Positions 34,797 through 43,123 of a stretch of 64,000 nt of DNA are shown here, in pieces (the first letter of the stretch is position 1; every line of letters begins with the position of its first letter). The stretch is from Roseiarcus sp963770035. Lineage in GTDB: Bacteria; Pseudomonadota; Alphaproteobacteria; Rhizobiales; Beijerinckiaceae. The notes below the pieces were generated by a model. It ran no database searches, had not been told where the DNA came from, and saw only the letters and a list, made by a program, of their open reading frames with translations. The stretch covers positions 124,001 to 188,000 of the forward strand of contig CAVYON010000056.1 of NCBI GenBank assembly GCA_963770035.1, written 5' to 3'. The translations under genes were made by a program, and so were the position numbers.

Positions 34797-35310
34797 TTCA
34801 CACATCCCATATCGCGGCGCGGACCCCTTCCCCGACTTGCACTACGGTATGCACACATCTTTTAGCAGGCGTGCGCCGCTCAATGGCGGCGAGCGTCCCC
34901 GCCCCCCTTGTGGGGGCGGGACAGGGTGGGGGGTCGCGCCGACCTCTCATTCGGGGGAAATGGCGCCAAGTTTTCGAAGTTCGGCGCGACCCCCCTCCTC
35001 AATCCTCCCCCACAAGGGGTGAGGAAGCCGCCCTCCGCGGGTCGGGCACGCCAGCAGCGAGCCGCGAGAGATGTGTGCATCCCGTAGCGACTTGCAGGGG
35101 AGGGCGCGCGGCCCCCGGACTTTGATCCGGGGGGTCGGATGGGGTGTGGCCCACCGCTTCGGCTTCAGTCGGATTGCGCGACCGTCACCGCGAACCTTCG
35201 TCGGACCATACCTGCATTCCGCACCCCATCCGGCCTTCGGCCGCCCCCGGGTCTTCGCCCGGGGGCAGGCTCTTCCCCGCTTCGCGGAGAAGGGGAAACC
35301 CGTCCTCGCC
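34797..35310. repeat. Family-2 palindromic element interrupted by the second 246-bp element
   Basis: GCATTCACACATC at about 34798 and the arms GGGGGGTCGGATGGGGTGTGG / CACCCCATCCGGCC (35128-35240) mark a diverged family-2 element. It carries an extra inner hairpin (CCCCCGGACTTTGATCCGGGGGG). The right terminal sequence is not recognisable. The 246-bp element interrupts it close to the left end. Confidence 0.6.
34842..35087 (-). mobile_element. 246-bp MITE-like element, copy 2
   Basis: Inverted ends CTACGGTATGCACACATCT and AGATGTGTGCATCCCGTAG (one mismatch), flanked by the perfect 9-bp duplication CGACTTGCA (34833-34841 and 35088-35096). It is identical to copy 1 at 3312-3557 except for about three bases, and in the opposite orientation. 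Confidence 0.9.
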
Positions 35311-35324
35311 ATGAGCCCCATGCG

Positions 35325-35350
35325 TCGCCGCGCTCAGCGAGCGCGGCTAC
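35325..35350 (-). repeat. REP-like GTAG hairpin
   Basis: On the minus strand GTAG-CCGCGCTCGCTGAGCGCGG. The same sequence stands at 47612-47637, and a one-base variant at 41234-41258. Confidence 0.65.
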
Positions 35351-35463
35351 AGGGCGCCTCGACCTTAAACTTGTCGAATTAGGCCCCCCGAAGCTTGGCG
35401 AAGTGAAGGCGCGGCCGTCGTTTTCGGGTGGCGCCGCCGGCCGATTGCGCCAGATTCGGGTCC

Positions 35464-36345
35464 ATGACGCCCGGAACCGCAACCATGCTCGACAGGCCTT
35501 CCCTTCCCGCCGAAAGCGCCGACTACGCCACCGTCAGGCACGCGATCGAATTCCTCTCGACCCGCTGGCGCGACCAGCCCGCGGTCGAGGAGGTCGCGGC
35601 CGAGGTGGGGCTGTCGCCGTCCCACTTCCAGCACGTGTTCAAGCGCTGGGCCGGCCTGACGCCGAAGGCGTTCCTGCAGGCGATCACCATCGAGCGCGCC
35701 CGCGAGCTTTTGCGGGATTCCGCCAGTGTGCTCGACGCCGCCTACGACGTCGGGCTTTCGGGGCCAAGCCGGCTGCACGACCTGTTCGTCTCGCACGAGG
35801 CGCTGACGCCGGGCGACTATCGCCGCGACGACCTCGTGCTGCGCTACGGCTTCCACCCCTCGCCGTTCGGCGAGGCGGTCGTGGTGACGACGGCTCGCGG
35901 CATGGCCGGCCTCGGCTTCGTCGACGACGGCGACAGGGCCGCGGCGCTGGCGGATATGATGCGGCGCTGGCCGCGGGCGCAGTTCGTCGCCGACGATGAG
36001 GGCACGGCCCAGGCCGCCGCGCGCGCCTTCGACCCGGCGCAATGGCGGCCGGACACGCCGCTGCGCATCGTGATGATCGGCACCGACTTCGAGGTCAGGG
36101 TTTGGGAGACGCTGCTCTCGGTGCCGATGGGATGCGCGACCACCTATTCCGATATCGCCGTGAGGCTCGGCAAGCCCAAGGCGGCGCGCGCGGTCGGCGC
36201 CGCGGTCGGCCGCAATCCGATCTCGTTCGTCGTCCCCTGTCATCGCGTGCTCGGCCGCTCGGGCGCGTTGACCGGCTACCACTGGGGCTTGGCGCGCAAG
36301 CAGGCGATCATCGGCTGGGAGGCCGGGAAGGTCGCCGCCAGCTGA
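35464..36345 (+). CDS. AraC-type regulator fused to O6-methylguanine-DNA methyltransferase (Ada-like, short form)
   Basis: 293 residues. An AraC helix-turn-helix pair (AVEEVAAEVGLSPSHFQHVFKRWAGLTPKAFLQAITIERARELL) is followed by a methyltransferase domain with the active-site PCHRV (Cys at about residue 259) and the binding helix RAVGAAVGRNP. It repairs O6-methylguanine by transferring the methyl group to its own cysteine. Classical Ada has an N-terminal zinc domain with a phosphotriester-sensing cysteine. This is missing here, so methyl-dependent activation by that route is not possible. The start is uncertain. In-frame GTG (35428) and ATG (35464, 35485) are all possible. Confidence 0.88.
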   Translation: MTPGTATMLDRPSLPAESADYATVRHAIEFLSTRWRDQPAVEEVAAEVGLSPSHFQHVFKRWAGLTPKAFLQAITIERARELLRDSASVLDAAYDVGLSGPSRLHDLFVSHEALTPGDYRRDDLVLRYGFHPSPFGEAVVVTTARGMAGLGFVDDGDRAAALADMMRRWPRAQFVADDEGTAQAAARAFDPAQWRPDTPLRIVMIGTDFEVRVWETLLSVPMGCATTYSDIAVRLGKPKAARAVGAAVGRNPISFVVPCHRVLGRSGALTGYHWGLARKQAIIGWEAGKVAAS

Positions 36346-36565
36346 GCGCAAGGCGCGGACAGGCCTGGTCTGCGGTCAAAAAAATCGCCGTCTGAAGCCG
36401 ACCCCTTGGTTTTCCGACAGGAAATATGGCAAAACGGCGCCAATTCATGGTTAATGGGCCTGCGCGAGTTCAAAATCCTGCGCCTAACGTCTTGATATGG
36501 CTTGTTCGTTCATCAGAACGCGCCGCCTTGGCCGGGAAGCGCCCGGGGGCGCTCCCTCTCCATCC

Positions 36566-38953
36566 CTACCAATTCTGCCCGGGCAGCGGCGTCGGATAGG
36601 GAATGCGGATGCGGGCCTCGCGCAGTCGGCGCAGGATGTCGAAACTGATGTCGCTCTGGGTGCGCGGGGCCGTCTCGACCTCGTCGACGAAAAAGACCAG
36701 GTTGAACTTGAGCGCCCAGTCGCTGAACTCGGTGAGAAGCACGGTCGGCGCGGGAATGCTCAGGACCAGGTCATGCGCCCTGGCCAAGTCGATCAGGATC
36801 CCGCGCACGGCCTCGACGTCGCTTTCGTAGGCGACGTTGATCGCGATGGTGATGCGGCCGATCCGGTCGGTGTGGACCCAGTTCTTGACGATGTTGCTGA
36901 CGAGGTTTGAGTTCGGCACGATCAGCGTCGCGCGGTCGAAGGTCTCGATCTCGGTCGCCCGGGCGTTGATCTTGCGCACGAATCCCTGGTCGGCGCCGAC
37001 CACGACCAGGTCGCCGACCCGGATGCCCCGTTCCCACAGGAGGATCAGGCCGGAGACGAAGTTGTTGGCGATCGACTGCAGGCCGAAGCCGATGCCGACC
37101 GAGAGCGCGCCGGCGACGATGGCGAGCCGCTGCATGTCGAGCCCGACCTGAGAGGCCGCGAGCAACACCGCGACGGCTCCGCCGACATAGCCGAAGATCG
37201 TGCTGATCGAGTTGCTGACGCCGGGATCGAAGCGGGTCTCCGGCAGCAGGCGGTCGCGGAGCCAGCTCTGAACGAGGCGGGTGACGAACAGCGCCATGCC
37301 GAACACAACCACCGCCGCCAGCATCGACGACAGCGACAGGGTGAGGCCGCCGACCGAGAAGCCGAAGTAGGCGGCGCGCAGGGAGCTGAACCAGTCCTGC
37401 GACTGCACGCCCCACGGCTCGAGCACGGCCGCGGCGGCGATCACCACCAGCGCCACCCGTGCGACGCCCTGTACGAGAACGGCGATCTGCCCGAGCACGC
37501 TACGGCTGAGGCCGAACAACGCCCGGAGCGGACCGCCGACCTCGGCCTCCGGGCGGAGAAGCGCCGCGGTCCCGTCCTGGACCAGGACGTCGATCAGATA
37601 GAGGCAGCAGCCGACAATGGCGAGGAAGATCGTCTGGTTGACCAGGAAGGTGGCGAACGCGACGTAGCCCATCGCGGTCGCGCCCAAGACGACGAAGGCC
37701 CACGTCCAGCCGACGGCGCGCACGGGCGCCCACCGATCCGGCGCATTCCCGGCGGCCTGGGGCGCGGGCGAAAGTCGCCTCAGCGTGTAGGCGACGACCA
37801 GAACGATCAGCGCCGCGCCGACCGCGCGCCCGGCGACCACGATATTGAGCGAGGCGGCGGCGTCGGCGGCGGGTTCGATCAGGCGCTCCACGGCCCAGAT
37901 CGCCGCTGTCGCCATCGCGCCGCGAACAATCCGTCGCGCCGCCCGATCGCCGACAGGGATGAGCCGCCACGCCTCGGCCCGGGGCGACAGCATCGCGCGC
38001 CCGACGGCGTTGACCACGATGATCAGGCGAACCGCATCGAGGACAGCCTCGAGCGCGCCCTCGACGCGCGAGTCGGAGAGGCCGGAAAGGTCCAGCGCCG
38101 CCGTCAGCGCCATGAGGGCGATGAGCGGCAGGACGGCGAGCACGAGCAGGGTCCAGGCGGCGGCCAGCGCCCGGCGCAGTCGTGTCGGCCGTTCGGCGCC
38201 GGGATGATGATCGAGGACACGGCGCCCGATCCCCTGGAGCAGGACCGCGACGAGCGCGAGCGCCAGGACCGCGCCGGCGCCGCCGAGCGCCTGCCCCGCC
38301 GTGACCCGGCCGCTAAGGTCCGACGTCCAGGCGTCGACGATCGCGCCGACGGCCCGGGCGTCGGCCGGCGCCTCGCGCGACACGTTGCGCCACAAGTGCG
38401 GATTGAAGAGGGAGGAGGAGCGGGCGAACGTCTCGTGCGCGAACAGCGCGCGTCGCCTGGCTGAGATCCGGGCGTCGTTGTCGTCGACCCGGAAGAGCAG
38501 CGCGCGGGCGGCGCGCAAGCGGGCGTCGAGCGCGTCGTGTTTCTCCTTCTCGCCAGCGATTTCGGCGGTGGCCGCGTCGTTTGGCGGTTGAGCCTGCTTG
38601 TCCTTGTCGGTTTTCGGCGTGAGCTCGGCGAGCCGCTTCGTCGAGGCGGCGAGCCGGGGCGCCATATTGGCGATCGCCGCCTGCAGGGCGATCCCGAGCG
38701 GATCGTTCTCCGCGCGCAGGCGTTGAAGCTCCGCGTCGCTGAGATTCGGCTGCTTCAGCGTGTTCTCGATGGCGGTCAGCGCGGCGCCGGTCGCTTCGAG
38801 ATTGAGCGGCCCTTGATCCTGCGCCGCAACGCGGCTGGCGAAGACCAGCATCAAAGCAAGGGCGAGGCCGCGCAGAATTCCGAGGGCGGTCTGAAACGTC
38901 GGCTGAGTCAAGGAGCGATCCCATGAGTTGGGGAATGCGCCCCCTCTACGCAT
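36566..38953 (-). CDS. MscS-type mechanosensitive channel with DUF3772 periplasmic domain
   Basis: About 795 residues. A signal peptide (ALGILRGLALALMLVFASRVAAQ) is followed by a periplasmic DUF3772 region (LSDAELQRLRAENDPLGIALQ...NDARISARRRALFAHETFARSSSLFNPHLW), then about ten membrane helices, then the MscS pore and beta domain (LQSIANNFVSGLILLWERGIRVGDLVVVGADQGFVRKINARATEIETFDRATLIVPNSNLVSNIVKNW). It opens on osmotic downshock or has a signalling role like other long MscS homologues. The start is uncertain: ATG at 38953 or 38989, or a later TTG close to the signal peptide. Confidence 0.9.
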   Translation of the reverse strand: MRRGGAFPNSWDRSLTQPTFQTALGILRGLALALMLVFASRVAAQDQGPLNLEATGAALTAIENTLKQPNLSDAELQRLRAENDPLGIALQAAIANMAPRLAASTKRLAELTPKTDKDKQAQPPNDAATAEIAGEKEKHDALDARLRAARALLFRVDDNDARISARRRALFAHETFARSSSLFNPHLWRNVSREAPADARAVGAIVDAWTSDLSGRVTAGQALGGAGAVLALALVAVLLQGIGRRVLDHHPGAERPTRLRRALAAAWTLLVLAVLPLIALMALTAALDLSGLSDSRVEGALEAVLDAVRLIIVVNAVGRAMLSPRAEAWRLIPVGDRAARRIVRGAMATAAIWAVERLIEPAADAAASLNIVVAGRAVGAALIVLVVAYTLRRLSPAPQAAGNAPDRWAPVRAVGWTWAFVVLGATAMGYVAFATFLVNQTIFLAIVGCCLYLIDVLVQDGTAALLRPEAEVGGPLRALFGLSRSVLGQIAVLVQGVARVALVVIAAAAVLEPWGVQSQDWFSSLRAAYFGFSVGGLTLSLSSMLAAVVVFGMALFVTRLVQSWLRDRLLPETRFDPGVSNSISTIFGYVGGAVAVLLAASQVGLDMQRLAIVAGALSVGIGFGLQSIANNFVSGLILLWERGIRVGDLVVVGADQGFVRKINARATEIETFDRATLIVPNSNLVSNIVKNWVHTDRIGRITIAINVAYESDVEAVRGILIDLARAHDLVLSIPAPTVLLTEFSDWALKFNLVFFVDEVETAPRTQSDISFDILRRLREARIRIPYPTPLPGQNW

Positions 38954-39085
38954 CCGACCATGGCCGCGCCGTGGCGGCAACGGCGCCAACGGCCGGAGAG
39001 TTCGCGTTCACCTTCCGATGGGAAAGGGGCTGCGTCTCCGCTTGCGCTTTGTTAAAGGAGGCGGCCAAATCGAGGATGAATCCGC

Positions 39086-40225
39086 TTGGACGCGAGCCCG
39101 TTCGACGCCACGCTTCCCATCGCCCGCAGCGCCGGCGAGCGGGCGCTGGAGCATTTCCTGGCGTCGGGGTTCAAGCGAATCGAGCCCGTCGTCCTGCACC
39201 CGGCCTCGATCTTCCTCGACATGTCGGGCGAGGAGATTCGCGGCCGGCTGTTCCTGACCGCCGGCGCCTCCGGCGAGGAGCTCTGCCTGAGGCCCGAATA
39301 TACGATCCCCGTCTGCCGCGCCTATCTGGCTTCCGACAAGGCGGGCGCGGCGGTTGAATATTCCTACCTCGGACCGGTCTTCCGCGCTCAGGCCGACGGC
39401 GGCGGCGAGCGCGTCCAGACCGGCCTCGAAAGCTTTGGCCGCAAGGACCTCGAGGCGGCCGACGCGGAAATCTTCTCGCTTTCCATGGAGGCGGCGGAGG
39501 CGGCGGGCGGAAAGCTGGCGGCGCGGCTCGGCGACGCGGGCTTGTTCGACGCCCTGCTCACGGCGCTCGCCCTGCCCGACCTCTGGCGGCGTCGCCTGAA
39601 GCGGGGGCTCGCGCAAGGCCGCGACCTCGCGGCCATCCTCGACGGCAACGTTCCGGGCGCGCTCGCCCAACCGGGCGTGCTGGCGGCGATGGAGAGCGCC
39701 GACCATGCGGGGGCCCGCGCGCTCGTCCAGGACCTGCTGTCGATCGCCGGCATCGACGCCGTCGGCGGCCGCACGGCGGGCGAAATCGCCGACCGGTTCC
39801 TCGAGCAGGCGGCGCTCCGGTCGGGCGACGCGATCGGGACCGAGAAACGGCAAATCCTGGAATCCTATCTCGCTGTGTCGGGCGATCCGGACGTCGCCGC
39901 CGACAAGCTGCACGACCTCGCGGGTACGGCCGGGCTCGACCTCGGCCGGGCGCTCGACGCCTTCGAATTGCGCAACGGCTTCATCGCTGCGCGCGGCGTG
40001 GCGATCGAGGACACCCGCTTCTCGGCCGCCTTCGTGCGCGATTTCGACTATTACACCGGCTTCGTGTTCGAGGCGCGCGATCCGTCCCGGCCCGACGCGC
40101 GGCCCGCGCTCGCCGGCGGACGCTACGACGGCCTCGCCCGCAAGCTCGGGGCGACGGAGGACATTCCCGCCGTCGGGGCGGCGATCACGCTCGACCGCCT
40201 GCCGGCCGGGGGAGCGGGCCGATGA
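39086..40225 (+). CDS. hisZ: ATP phosphoribosyltransferase regulatory subunit HisZ
   Basis: 379 residues related to class II histidyl-tRNA synthetases but lacking their tRNA-binding end. Visible motifs are FDATLPIARSAGERALEHFLASGFKRIEPVVLHPASIFLD, LRPEYTIPVCRAYLA, EYSYLGPVFRAQ and YYTGFVFEA. HisZ forms a complex with HisG and carries the histidine feedback site. The best start is TTG at 39086 with GAGG 12-13 nt upstream. The overlapping ATG at 39076 is in another frame. The stop overlaps hisG as ATGA. Confidence 0.9.
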   Translation: MDASPFDATLPIARSAGERALEHFLASGFKRIEPVVLHPASIFLDMSGEEIRGRLFLTAGASGEELCLRPEYTIPVCRAYLASDKAGAAVEYSYLGPVFRAQADGGGERVQTGLESFGRKDLEAADAEIFSLSMEAAEAAGGKLAARLGDAGLFDALLTALALPDLWRRRLKRGLAQGRDLAAILDGNVPGALAQPGVLAAMESADHAGARALVQDLLSIAGIDAVGGRTAGEIADRFLEQAALRSGDAIGTEKRQILESYLAVSGDPDVAADKLHDLAGTAGLDLGRALDAFELRNGFIAARGVAIEDTRFSAAFVRDFDYYTGFVFEARDPSRPDARPALAGGRYDGLARKLGATEDIPAVGAAITLDRLPAGGAGR

Positions 40226-41223
40226 CCCTCGAGGCGACAAACGAGGCGCCCTTCGTTCTCGCGGTCCCGTCGAAAGGGCGGCTGCAGGAAAACGCCTCGG
40301 CCTTTTTCGCCCGCGCCGGCCTCGAACTGACCCAGGGACGGGGCGCGCGCGACTACCGCGGCGCGGTCGCGGGCTTGCCCGGAGTCGAGATCGCCTTTCT
40401 TTCGGCCGCCGAGATCGTCGGCCAGCTCGCCGCCGGCGCCGCTCATTTCGGCGTCACCGGCGAGGACCTGGTGCGTGAGAAGGTTGCGGACGCCGACGAA
40501 CGGCTCGAACTGATCGCCCCGCTCGGCTTCGGCAAGGCCGACGTCGTCGTCGCCGCGCCGCAGGCCTGGATCGACGTGCGCACGATGGCCGATCTCGAGG
40601 ACGTCGCCTCCGCCTATCGGGCGCGGCGGGGCGAGCGGATGCGGGTCGCGACCAAATACGTCAACCTGACCCGCCGCTATTTCGCTGAGCATGGCGTCGG
40701 CGATTACCGGATCGTCGAGAGCCTGGGCGCGACGGAGGGCGCGCCTGCGGCGGGGGCGGCCGAGCTGATCGTCGACATCGCCACCACCGGCGCGACGCTC
40801 GCCGCCAATGCGCTGAAACCGCTTGAGGACGGGCCGATCCTGCGCTCGCAGGCGATGCTGGTCGCCTCGCTCGGCGCGTCTTGGGGGCCGTCGGCGCGCA
40901 AGAGCGCCCGCATCATCCTCGACCGGATCGCGGCGAGCGAGGAGGCGCGCAAGACACGCGAGGTGCGCTCGCGTATGCCGGTGCCGACCCGGCCGGTGGT
41001 CGAAGAGGCGGCCCGGCGCTTCGCCGCCGTCCCCGCCTTCGGCGAGGAGGCCGACCCCGAGGGCTTCGTCGTGCTCCATTGCGCCAAGGCGGCGGCGGCG
41101 GACCTGGCGAGTTGGCTCATCGAGCGCGGCGCCAAGCGCGTCAGCGTGGTCGCGCTCGAACAGGCCTTTGACGCGAAGAACCCGCTCTACGAGGCGCTGG
41201 AGCGGCGGATTGGAGCGCTGTAA
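40222..41223 (+). CDS. hisG: ATP phosphoribosyltransferase catalytic subunit HisG
   Basis: 333 residues catalysing the first step of histidine synthesis, ATP + PRPP to phosphoribosyl-ATP. Segments are LAVPSKGRLQENASAFFARAGL, AHFGVTGEDLVREK, RVATKYVNLTRRYFAEHGV and ADLIVDIATTGATLAANAL-type ELIVDIATTGATLAANALK. The alphaproteobacterial type is somewhat longer than the short enteric-independent form, with a C-terminal part of about 90 residues. It is made together with HisZ from an operon with a 4-bp overlap. Confidence 0.93.
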   Translation: MTLEATNEAPFVLAVPSKGRLQENASAFFARAGLELTQGRGARDYRGAVAGLPGVEIAFLSAAEIVGQLAAGAAHFGVTGEDLVREKVADADERLELIAPLGFGKADVVVAAPQAWIDVRTMADLEDVASAYRARRGERMRVATKYVNLTRRYFAEHGVGDYRIVESLGATEGAPAAGAAELIVDIATTGATLAANALKPLEDGPILRSQAMLVASLGASWGPSARKSARIILDRIAASEEARKTREVRSRMPVPTRPVVEEAARRFAAVPAFGEEADPEGFVVLHCAKAAAADLASWLIERGAKRVSVVALEQAFDAKNPLYEALERRIGAL

Positions 41224-41233
41224 TCGGGACCCT

Positions 41234-41258
41234 GTAGTCGCGCTCGCTGAGCGCGGCG
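41234..41258 (+). repeat. REP-like GTAG hairpin after hisG
   Basis: GTAG-TCGCGCTCGCTGAGCGCGG, 10 bp after the hisG stop. Same family as 35325-35350 and 47612-47637. Confidence 0.65.
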
Positions 41259-41483
41259 GCGCATGGCGGCGCGCCGCGCTGCGAAGCGCTCACTCGGCCT
41301 TCGCGCGCTTTCTGCCTCGATTTGACTATGGTATTTGTCACGTCGCCGACTTCCGGGCGCACGTCCTGATCAGCGTCCGATAGAGCCGGCGAAGCCGATG
41401 AAGCAGGTTTGACATTCGACGAGTGTCGCCAGGAACGACGATCCGAGAGCGATGGTCGTCGGCCGGCTCAGGGGAGGCGAATC

Positions 41484-42995
41484 ATGTATTTTCCTGACGT
41501 TCCGAAACTTGAGGACTGGAAGAAATTCACCGGGCGCCCACGCTTTTCAACCGTTCAGCCCAGCCTGGAGATGAAAAAGCTTGATCAACTGATCCAGCAA
41601 TACCACCAGGTCATGCCAATGGCGCGCATCAACACGCTGGTGGATCTGAAGCCCGCCATCAACGGATGGCAGCAAAAGAACCCAAAGCCTCCGCCGAATA
41701 AGCTGGCGCGGATTCCGGAAGGCGACCCCTACGGCGCCGTCAGCGCCCTCGGTGACGTTGTGGACCGCAAGTTGAAGACCGCCGTGCCAAGCACGAGTCC
41801 CTATAACAAGGTTGTTTGCCTGGGATATTCTATCAAGACTGGCACGCTCAGAAGTTACGTATCGGGCGTCGCAAATTGGAATCATACGGCGAACGGTTAC
41901 ATCGGCGATGCTGATCCCGACATAGATCTGCAGAATCGGTGCGTCCAAATGAAAGAGGCGATCCAGAAAGCTAACTCTCTATATAATACAGAGATGCTCG
42001 CGAAGCATGTAGTGACCGAAGACGCCAAGACATTGAAGATATTCATGGCTCCAGAGTTCTTTTTCCGCGGTCACGGAGGAGCGTTCACCATGGACTACCT
42101 TATGGGCGTACAGCCCAAGACAGACGGAACGCCCGGGAAAGCGAGCATCCTCGATGAAATGCGTAAGGAAACCGGGAAACCAGCTTACAAGGATTGGCTG
42201 TTCGTCCTGGGCACGTTTGTTGCCGGAACTGAGCGTAACGGGGCTGCATGCCAAAATTGCCATGTGTGGCTGGAAAGGCCGACGCCCTCGACCCGCGACA
42301 GCGTGTTGGCCTGCCCCGGATGCCATTCGACGTTGAAGTGCAAATTCTGTCCTGGTCCGCTGATCGTCAGCACCGTGGGCCCGCGTCCGCACTGGTTTGT
42401 TTGCAAGAATTGCCACAAGCCGTCGCAATTCACGGAAGAATGCACCGGCGTCGACATTGACAACTATGCCATGGTACAAAAGGGCGGGTACTCTTCGGGC
42501 GACGGGGTTCATGATTACAGTGTGATGAAAGCTTATGTTTCAGGCTTCGACTTCGACTATGTGGATGGAGACGCCAGTAAGATTAAAGTCTTCGGTCGAC
42601 AGGAAAGATTTAACGAACCCCGCCATAACCCCGGCAGTGCAAGCGAACGCAAGGGCGGCGGCGTTTTTACCATGGACGGCATTCATTACGGTCTGGAAGT
42701 TTGCTTGGACCACCTGGCTGGCCGCTTGGCGAATGACGGCGATCGCGGCGTCATTCAGATTCAGCTGGTCCCCTCGGCCGGAGCCTCCATCACACAAACC
42801 AGCGTCGTCGGCGGAATTGTGTTCAACGTGGACGGCGCCGAGGCCAGGGTGAGCGTGATGGTCAAGGAACTGGGCGTCCCGACCACAAAGTCGCGGGTCG
42901 GTTTCCTGGGCGTGGATGAAAAGGGCGCCGGACTTTTCCCTGCCGGCAATCAAATGGTGGAAATCTTCGGCCCCTTTGCTGTTCCTGCCGCCTGA
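41484..42995 (+). CDS. Putative nitrilase-fold protein with inserted zinc-ribbon cysteines
   Basis: 503 residues from the ATG at 41484, with GGGGAGG upstream. IFMAPEFFF (E191) and, near the end, MDGIHYGLEVCLDHLAGRL (C407), followed by DRGVIQIQLVPSAGAS, resemble the Glu and Cys motifs of carbon-nitrogen hydrolases. K333 (AMVQKGG) could be the lysine. Between them lie pairs of cysteines (C256-C259, C277-C280, C286-C289, C307-C310, and C320) that look like two or more zinc ribbons. The N-terminal 110 residues (LIQQYHQVMPMARINTLVDLKPAINGW) are a separate helical region. No signal peptide. Base composition is visibly less GC-rich than the neighbours, suggesting transfer. I cannot name a family. 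Confidence 0.7.
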   Translation: MYFPDVPKLEDWKKFTGRPRFSTVQPSLEMKKLDQLIQQYHQVMPMARINTLVDLKPAINGWQQKNPKPPPNKLARIPEGDPYGAVSALGDVVDRKLKTAVPSTSPYNKVVCLGYSIKTGTLRSYVSGVANWNHTANGYIGDADPDIDLQNRCVQMKEAIQKANSLYNTEMLAKHVVTEDAKTLKIFMAPEFFFRGHGGAFTMDYLMGVQPKTDGTPGKASILDEMRKETGKPAYKDWLFVLGTFVAGTERNGAACQNCHVWLERPTPSTRDSVLACPGCHSTLKCKFCPGPLIVSTVGPRPHWFVCKNCHKPSQFTEECTGVDIDNYAMVQKGGYSSGDGVHDYSVMKAYVSGFDFDYVDGDASKIKVFGRQERFNEPRHNPGSASERKGGGVFTMDGIHYGLEVCLDHLAGRLANDGDRGVIQIQLVPSAGASITQTSVVGGIVFNVDGAEARVSVMVKELGVPTTKSRVGFLGVDEKGAGLFPAGNQMVEIFGPFAVPAA

Positions 42996-43123
42996 GGCGC
43001 GAACGAATACCATATATGACCTGGGAGACCGAGGCGTGTCTCGCTCTCGAGGTCCAGTCCTACTCCATTCCACCGCTGCCGCTCCCGAAATCCCATTTCC
43101 ATTGGGATCGATAAGCTTTAAAT

